Shown piece by piece: positions 56,930 to 64,000 of a stretch of 64,000 nt of DNA (the first letter of the stretch is position 1; every line of letters starts with the position of its first letter). The position numbers and the translations under genes are program-made. The notes under the pieces are model-generated. The model was not told where the DNA came from and searched no databases. It worked only from the letters and a program-made list of their open reading frames with translations. The stretch spans positions 186,001 through 250,000 of the forward strand of contig JAKCWG010000842.1 in NCBI GenBank assembly GCA_021464415.1, written 5' to 3'. Source of the stretch: Lonicera japonica. Taxonomy: Eukaryota; Streptophyta; Magnoliopsida; Dipsacales; Caprifoliaceae.

Positions 56930-58619
56930 TGGAACCCGTTTATATTACAGAAAGCCTTTTCTAATATCCAAAATCCCCCAAAAGTCTTACCATCTTATAG
57001 CACAAATATATTAAACCATACATTCTTCATAACTTTTTAGCCCTCAGATTGGATTTGGAAATGTCACAAGACTACTATAAAATATCTAATGGTCATATTA
57101 ATATTCATTCACTATTTCAGAAGGAAATTTTATTTAAACCTATTTTTCGTCTAAGTTGACCCATATTGTAGTAAAAAAAAAGTTGTAAAAACGCTTCTCA
57201 AGTGAGATGACCATACTTAATAAATAAAACTGGACAACATCATTCGTCAAATTAATTAAACCCACCATTTGCACACCCAAAAACTATCTTATTCATCATT
57301 CTTGTAGTTTACAACCCTAAAATTTGGGACACCACCTTTGCCACTACAACTAAATATTGCTGCCGGCAATATGTTGTTCTTCCGTTCTCCCACTGCCGCA
57401 AAAGTAGTTTCGTCTCCCTCATTTTCTCTCTCTTCTTACAGCCACCATGTATTTCTTCTTGTTTTTCTCTTACTCATTTCTTAAATTACTTTGCCCAAAC
57501 CCTTTACATCTACCTAAATTGAAGTAACTAAAAAAAATAAATTCGGACTTGGGTTTGGGTAGAGCCATAGAGGTAAAAGAATAGGTTGTTGAGCGAGTTA
57601 TTTTTTTCCAATTACAATAGGGGTATATTGGGGATAATAAACTTAACATCATCAAAGAATAAATTGGGTCAACTTATAAAATTGGTTTACTTAGTTAATT
57701 TATGGGTCTAAATAAAATATCCCATTCTAAAATATCTAATGGTGAGATTTATATTTAAATTTGAATTGAAATCCAAATGTAATTGTTTAAATATTATAAA
57801 GAAGTCTTTTATCAAATTCCAAAACTTTACCATCTTAGGGTTCAAATTGGACCATACATTTTTTATAGATTATGAAGCTTTGATTGAATTTTGAAATGTC
57901 TCATCACTACTCTAAAATATCTAATGGTAAGATTAATGTTCAAATCTGAATTTAAATATCAACATAATTATTTAAATATTATGTTGCTACATACGAAGTA
58001 TTGACCTCAAAATAGGCTGTCATATCATGTTACAACGAAATATTGCACTAAAAGATGATCTTTTTTATGGTACGACATTGATTGTGGAAAACTAAAGTTC
58101 TTTTTTAATCGATGATAGGATTTTGACCGGAGATAAGTTTGGCAATATAGCATTAATTTCTATAATTACATTGACTCCTTCATCTTCGGAACTACCCATC
58201 AAATTTTCATGGCATCAATTTCCCATTTGATTAGCCTATGTTATGACCATTAACAAATCACAAGGCTAGTCAGTTAAGTTTGTTGGTTTCAACACCTGAA
58301 GATATATTTACAACTACAAATATTGTCTAATTGGAAGTTAAATTATGATGCCTTTTATTTTTGTAATGTATTTTCAGTATATCCTTTTGTATAGAAATAC
58401 AGTTCCATAATGTATATTTTGGTAAACTATTTAGGCATTCGGTATATCTTTTTGAATGCAGTTTTGCCATATAACAACTATTTATTTCTTTAACTTATTT
58501 TTTGCCACTTTTTATTTGCAACTGGATATTATTTGTCATGCCTTTTAAGGATACTTATATTTTTTATTGTTAATATTTTTTTTTGTTACACTATGTTATT
58601 GGCATGGGCAATACCTAAT
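56930..58619 (+). mobile_element. Decayed Helitron with helicase remnant
   Basis: Repeated pieces (ACCATACATT, AAAATATCTAATGG near 57015/57080/57730/57850/57920) and a helicase scrap (58066-58300) precede a degenerate 3' end: TATTGGCATGGGCAATACCTAAT with CTAA at 58616-58619, similar to that at 55121. The left edge is not resolved. This is probably the wreck of a once autonomous element that could have mobilised the small Helitrons nearby. Confidence 0.6.
58066..58300 (+). pseudogene. Helitron PIF1-like helicase remnant (C-terminal part)
   Basis: One plus-strand frame gives GTTLIVEN, then a stop, FLIDDRILTG, LTPSSSELP, QFPI, a stop, and LAYVMTINKSQG, another stop, then SVKFVG. The order NGT-LIV, ILTG, LSPSD, QFP-RLAYAMTINKSQGQS-VG is the C-terminal signature of plant Helitron RepHel helicases. 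Three in-frame stops inactivate it. The Rep domain and helicase N-terminal motifs were not found upstream. Confidence 0.8.
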
Positions 58620-59428
58620 TAAAAGAAATTATATGGATTATGTAAAGAGAGCAGTCAACTCCAGTTTTAATGATGCGCTTGCTTGGAAAATTCTATCAAG
58701 GTAATTTATTTTCCTCCTTGAGTTGAGTCATAGTTCAAGGGAGCCCAAAGTTACGGAGCCCAAAGAGTAAAATGGGGTAAGAGGGCCCATCTCGAAAGAC
58801 CAAAGGAATATATCATGAAGTTTCTAAAAAAAAGTCAGCATAGCATATGAATAATGATGACTCCCACATTCAAGGAAGAACAATTCTAGTAGAAGACAAC
58901 GGAATATTCATAGATAAATCTAAATAAATATTTGATAAATTAACACCGTAAATGCACTAGTATAGTTATCCACCACAATTTCAATCGTAGTTAAATTATG
59001 CATATGTAGATCTATTTAAAAGGCTCATCTATTACTACCAAAATCAAATGCTCTCCCTTTGAACATAAATGTGCCATGTGTCAAATGGAGGATATTCCTC
59101 CATTAATACATAATTAATATTTTTTTACACACCAAATTGAAAGTTTTAATGTAATTTATTTATTGTTCAAGATGTTAAAGGATTATCTCTATGCACTCTA
59201 AATCTAGCAAGTAAAGAGTGTAAAATCTTTTTTGCATAATTAATTCATCGCAAGAAATGTATGTTTCATTTATTTATTTCTTTTTTCTTTATCGTGTCAT
59301 TTGTATTATCTACTAAATGTTCATACGAATCAAATTAAATAATTGAAGAAGATTCTTATTTTCTAAACTATAAACAAATTTGTAAAATATAAATTGCCCG
59401 CCCGTGCATCGCACGTCTTAGAATCTAG
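58620..59428 (+). mobile_element. Helitron 3' end
   Basis: A hairpin CGTGC-ATC-GCACG at about 59403-59415 is followed by TCTTAGAATCTAG and then T (CTAG 59425-59428), as at a Helitron 3' terminus. The left start could not be fixed and may lie anywhere after 58619. The interval has no gene. Confidence 0.5.
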
Positions 59429-60552
59429 TTTCTAATGTAAAACATAAGAATTTTCATTGAAGAAATACAAAAAATCTAATGCTAGAGGAAGAAGAGAGGA
59501 CTTGTGATAACTGTGTGTGTAAGATTGTGTAGAATCATGTCTACGGATCGCATAATTATACAAGCGGGAAGAGCCTTCGTTTTAATTGCATGATTAACCC
59601 AAAAATGTTTTGGGTGTTAATTGCATGAATTAAATTAAATTAAATACTTTTGATGTTTGAATTTTAAATCTTCATTTAAGAGCCATTCAAAACAAAAAAA
59701 ATGAGTACCATTAAAGGAGCAGTTACAACAGTTTTAAAATTGTTTGTATGGATATGGAGAAAAAAAAAAAGCTCTTTAGCATGGTTCAAAGTGGAACTAT
59801 GATTTACAACCCATGTGGCGCGAGAGAGAGCCTTATTTTTCTTGAATAGTTAATAAATTCATAAGGTTAGGGATGATCCCTTATAAGCCCATCAATTTTT
59901 CACAAAGTCCCACGTGGGACTTAACACTTTCCATCTTAAGTAGTTCAATTTAAGTGACAAATTTTCATTCACCTCATATCTGTTTTGAGCAAACAAATAT
60001 ACAATTTCGATATAATTACGGAGTAAAATATGAATTTATAATTACCTTTCACAACTGAGAGTGTGAAATCCTATTCAAAATTACCATCAAAATGACTCAA
60101 AAATTGATTTTATACCCATTTTTTCTGACATAATATACTCTAAACGTATGATCCATTGGTTAGAGGAACCATCATATAAACAAAAATCCTTGCCTCGTGC
60201 ATGTGTGTTTTTAATTTCCCGCTTTAGAGCAACCTCTCACTAGCACAGCTTCATCACTATTGTGTGTAAACGATCCTCGGATTTGTTGACTACATAGTTT
60301 CCATGCTTTAAAGTTAGCATATTTGTATTAAAAAAATAAAAAATTCAGCATATTTAATTCAAGTAGCTAGGCCTCAACTATATAAAACAACTCCCCTTCC
60401 TTTAAAATGAGCATATTTAATTCAAGTATTCGGAATTTCGCATCCTTTATGTAAAACTAGAAACAAAGCGCACCTTATTTTCTTACCCAAATAAATCTAA
60501 CTTAGAATTTTTTTAAAAAATGGGTAAATAATTTAATGATTATGATCATTCT
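59429..60552. other. Intergenic, no gene
   Basis: AT-rich with a 13-base palindrome-like TCCCACGTGGGAC near 59908. No RNA gene, protein domain or clear repeat. Confidence 0.4.
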
Positions 60553-60728
60553 TGTTAGAATATATTACGTTACCTAATTTATAGCCTAATTGCATGTTAC
60601 CTAATTGTAGCATGTTACCTAATTGTAACCTAGCTCCTCTAGTATATATATCATTCTTCATTGTACATTCTGATCATCAAGAATATCAATACAATTCATA
60701 ATTCCTCTTCAATTTCTATTTCGTCACA
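60553..60728 (+). repeat. 5' LTR of copia-3
   Basis: TGTTAGAATATATTACG... to ...TTTCGTCACA (TG...CA). It includes a CATGTTACCTAATTGTA direct repeat (about 60594-60630) and a TATATATA promoter-like stretch at about 60642. Confidence 0.85.
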
Positions 60729-60739
60729 TGGTATCAGAG
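60729..60739 (+). promoter_or_regulatory. Primer-binding site, initiator tRNA-Met
   Basis: TGGTATCAGAG immediately follows the LTR's final CA. This is the standard plant copia primer site complementary to the 3' end of initiator tRNA-Met. Confidence 0.93.
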
Positions 60740-61239
60740 GGAAACATCTTCCTCTAGAACCAATGTTTGCCTCAAAACCCTATCAATCTTTATTCTACTC
60801 TATTGATCAAACCCTATCGCAAATCAACCAACCAACCTTCACCCTCCTTTCTTGATCAATCACCACTTCGATACAGAACCCCAATCAACCAAAATCATAT
60901 ACCAAAATCTTCGTCTCTTTAATACAAACCAAACCCCGTCGAAATCACTCCAATCAGAGTACACACGCGCCGCTGGAGTATCACCCAGTTGCGCCGCCCG
61001 GATCCCACGCGCCACTACCTTCTTTTTTTGTTAAAACCCTAAACCGGTCCCTCCACCGTTTTTTTTCTGAACCAGTCTTACTCCCTTGACCGGTTCACCT
61101 ATATCTAAACCATTTTTTTTTTCAATCTAATACTGGTTCCCCACTAAATCAACGTACCGCTCCGGATCTGTTTCTGTCCTCAGATCTCTCAGAATCAGAT
61201 TATTTTTTGCAGATACTGTGTTATCTTAGACGTTTCTCA

Positions 61240-64000
61240 ATGAAAAGCACGAGTTTTTGCGTTCGATTTCTATCGTTCTCAATGGAACCAACTATGTTCA
61301 ATGGTCCCAAGCCATGACCAGTTTTCTGAAGTCTTGTAAGTCCTGGAGAATTGTTACTAGAGAAATTGTTAAGCCAACCAAGAAAACCGATGAAACTGAC
61401 GATAAGTTCAATGATCGACTTGATGATTGGGAAAGCAAAAATGGTGATATTATCACATGGGTTCAGAATACCTCTATTTCTCGTATAGGGCAGTAAATTG
61501 GTCATTTTACCATCGGGAAGGAAGTTTGGGATTTTCTAAAATCTAAGTACACTTCAAAGGATCTCTCTCATCAGTACCAGTTGCTTATTGTTTTACATTC
61601 TAAAATCCAACAACCCGAGCAATCAATTGATGATTATTTATCCGACCTTCAAGCTATTTGAGATCAGCTAGCCCAATCCGAACCTACTTTTTGTGAGCAT
61701 GATGCAGAAAAATTTGAAACATACCGAGATAACAAGCGTGTTATCACTCTTCTAATGGGACTTCACGATAAATTCTAACCAGTTCGGGCTGCTCTACTCC
61801 ATCGCAATCCTTTACCATCTCTTGATGATGTCACGACAGAACTTCTCTCTAAAGAAACTCGACCCACAATTCTAATGCTGTTTTAGCCGTTTAGAGCTCG
61901 AAACCTACCAAAAACTCGTTTTCTCAAGAATGTGCGTATTGTTATGCCACCACCCATATGCTACTAAAGTGTCTAGTTAGGACGTGTTTTTTTTGCAAAA
62001 AGGTGGGACCATGTCACTTTCAAGCCGATTGTTACAAGAACCCATCCATGAGATCCTCCTCTAGATCATTTTCCAGCACCATGACAGCTGCCACCACTGA
62101 TTCATTTGAGGCAGACATTTCTACTGCACTTGTAACTCTAGCTGACATCACAGCTCTTTTTAAACAGGTTACATCCTCTTCTGGTTCTGCTATGGCTACC
62201 ACCATAGGTACATCTTGGTTCTTTGACTCTGGCTGCTACAATCATATGACTTCTGATCCTGCTATTTTCACTTCTAAAAGTTATCATTCTCATACACCCA
62301 CCATTAAAACTGCTGATGGTTCTCAATTATCTGTTAGTTATGCTGGGACGGTTACTATTCCTAGCCTCTCTTTACCTGCTACATTTCATATTCCAAAATT
62401 GACTATCAATCTTATTTCTATTGGTCAACTATGTGACCTTGGGCTGAATGTTGTATTTTCCTCTTTTGGTTGTCATGTGGAGGATCCTCAGATGGGACAA
62501 ATTATTGGGATAGGCCGTAAAGTTGGCCGCATGTTCGAGCTCATACACCTTCATACCTCACCCACTCCTATTGTTACATCCACACCAACTACTATATCCA
62601 CACCACCTGTTTCCTCGTTTGAATTATGGCATTCCCGTTTAGGACATGTGTCTTTTGATCGTCTTCGTTCTATTGTGTCATCTGGTTAGTTAGGGTCAAT
62701 AAAGTCTGAGAAATTGTCATGTCTATCTTGTCAACTTGGAAAACAACCTGCATTATGCTTTAATAAAAATGATTCTATTTCTTCAGCACCATTTGATCTT
62801 ATTCGCTCTGATGTTTGGGGACCTTCTCCACATTCTACCATGGGAGGTTCAAAATACTTTGTTATCTTTTTGGATGATTATTCTGGTTTTACTTGGATCT
62901 ATCTTATGAAAACTCGTTCTGAATTAGCCCAAATTTACTATAATTTTGCTCGCATGAATCAAACTCAATTTTCTCGTCCAATAAAGATTTTTCGTGCTGA
63001 TAATGCCATGGAATACAAGGCGACATCATTTCTTAAATTTCTTTTTGAACAGGGCACTATTTCTCAATATTCTTGTCCAGGTACATCTCAGCAAAATGGT
63101 CGTGTTGAATGCATGCATAGACATATTCTTGATACCGTTCGCACACTTCTTATCTCCAGTAGTTGCCCTGAATGATTCAGGGGGGGGGAAGCAGCACTTA
63201 TCGCTATTTACATTATCAATCTTATACCTGTTCCTTTCCTTCAGCACCAGTCTCCATATGAGAGACTTCATGGTACCTCTCCTGATTACAGTTTCTTATG
63301 AGTCTTCGGTTGTGCTTGTTTTGTGTTACTCCAGCCTCATGAACATTCTAAATTGCAACCCATTGCTCATCTTTGTTACTTTTTGTGGTATGGGATAGAA
63401 CACAAATGTTATAGGTGTTGGGATCATGTCTCTAAACGCTTACAAATTTCTCATCATGTTGTCTTTTGGGAACATTTTATGTTCCCATCTCTCTCCAAAT
63501 TTCACGTCCTTGAAGAACCACTACTTTCATTCTTTACTCATTCGTCCCTTGATCTTTCCACCCCTGAACTAGAGACTCCAGTTGTCACATTACCACCTGA
63601 ACCTGAACCAGAAACCACACTACCACCTCACTCAGCTTCCACACCACATCATAATCCAGAAGCCACACCACCACCACCTCAACCGTTTGTTCCACCATCT
63701 CCTGAACCGTTTAACCCATCCTCATCTGATATTATTCATTCTGACAAGCCTCAACAAATGGTCCCTCCCAATGATGATGTCTCGCCTATTGTTCCTGTCA
63801 TACCTCAGCCATAATGACAATCCACTCGGGTAAAAAAGATTCCTCACTATCTTCGTGACTACCATTGTTACTCTACCATGATTTTTCACTATGAACCTTC
63901 CTCTTATAAGGAAGCCAGTACTAATCCACTTTGGGAGCAAGCTATGACAGAAAAGCTGCAAGCTTTAGATAAAGCTCATACCTGGGATCTAGTGAATCTT
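61240..64000 (+). pseudogene. copia-3 gag-pol, multiple stops and frameshifts, 3' partial
   Basis: Gag is visible from about 61257 (LNGTNYVQWSQAMTSFL), with in-frame stops at 61494, 61659, 61776 and 61884. From 61958 come a zinc knuckle (CFFCKKVGPCHFQADCYK) and protease (WFFDSGCYNHMTSDP), then GAG-pre-integrase (LWHSRLGHVSFDRL), a stop at 62687-62689, and integrase (LIRSDVWGPSP, FLDDYSGFTWIYLM, FRADNAMEY, QQNGRVECMHRHILDTVR). The integrase ends at TGA 63173-63175. A run of nine Gs at about 63180-63188 goes with a frame change. A proline/histidine-rich linker (about 63540-63814) and the start of the RT region (LDKAHTWDLVNL) reach the edge. The product cannot be made. Confidence 0.9.

Larger units (their letters stand above)
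60553..64000 (+). mobile_element. Ty1/copia retrotransposon (copia-3), 5' part, decayed
   Basis: A 176-bp 5' LTR, initiator-Met primer site, gag, protease, integrase and the first residues of the RT region, cut by the right window edge. Short LTR and gag type suggest the Ale/Retrofit side of copia, by inference. Multiple stops and frameshifts mark it as dead. No polypurine tract or 3' LTR lies in the window. Confidence 0.9.

Noticed and set aside
61257..61496. Independent small gene of 79 residues
   Set aside because: It is the readable start of copia-3 gag; the same frame continues past stops into recognisable gag sequence.
63323..63814. Proline/histidine-rich 163-residue frame near the right edge
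   Set aside because: It is the linker between integrase and RT of the decayed copia-3, shifted in frame, and not a separate gene.

Overview
This is a nuclear segment from a eudicot plant. It carries one multi-exon TIR-NBS-LRR (TNL) resistance gene, a receptor class that flowering plants keep mainly in eudicots. The intergenic space is AT-rich and full of plant Ty1/copia elements, L1 and RTE LINEs, MULEs, hAT elements and Helitrons. I could not fix the species. There are no bacterial-style operons, no tRNA or rRNA genes and no CRISPR array.

Layout. 1-4330: 3' part of a Ty1/copia element (copia-1) with an uninterrupted pol reading frame and its 3' LTR. About 4690-6810: a decayed LTR-like element on the minus strand. 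About 8140-9310: a Tat/Ogre-like LTR with TATA box and tRNA-Arg-type primer site. 10826-12425: a 5'-truncated RTE LINE pseudogene (minus). 13099-20231: an apparently intact five-exon TNL gene (minus); its introns hold two copies of a double-hairpin MITE and a LINE scrap. About 21130-45960: an array of diverged segmental duplicates of the TNL upstream region. It has been opened by two MULEs with perfect 9-bp target duplications, a Helitron, a complete but stop-riddled copia element (copia-2), a solo LTR and a nearly intact L1 LINE. About 46130-48245: a broken TNL paralogue split by a 1.15-kb hAT-like element. 48754-51303: a 2.55-kb solo LTR with perfect 5-bp target duplication, containing an array of short hairpins with a near-constant loop and different, self-matching stems. 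About 51826-54500: a tandem 1.39-kb duplication with 30-bp minisatellites. About 54495-59428: a graveyard of Helitrons, including a recognisable PIF1-type helicase remnant, and more MITEs. 60553-64000: the 5' part of a decayed copia element (copia-3) with a 176-bp LTR and an initiator-Met primer site.

How it fits together. The only host gene I can support is the TNL receptor. The TNL pseudogene at 46-48 kb and the repeated upstream blocks between them look like the remains of a TNL tandem cluster that grew by duplication and was then stretched by insertions. Because several blocks exist in more than one copy, some insertions can be checked against an unoccupied paralogous site inside the window (solo LTR at 33919, Helitron at 26379, copia-2, MULE-1). 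The most unusual signal is the set of constant-core, variable-stem hairpin arrays in the LTR family at 48754-51303 and about 4690-6810.
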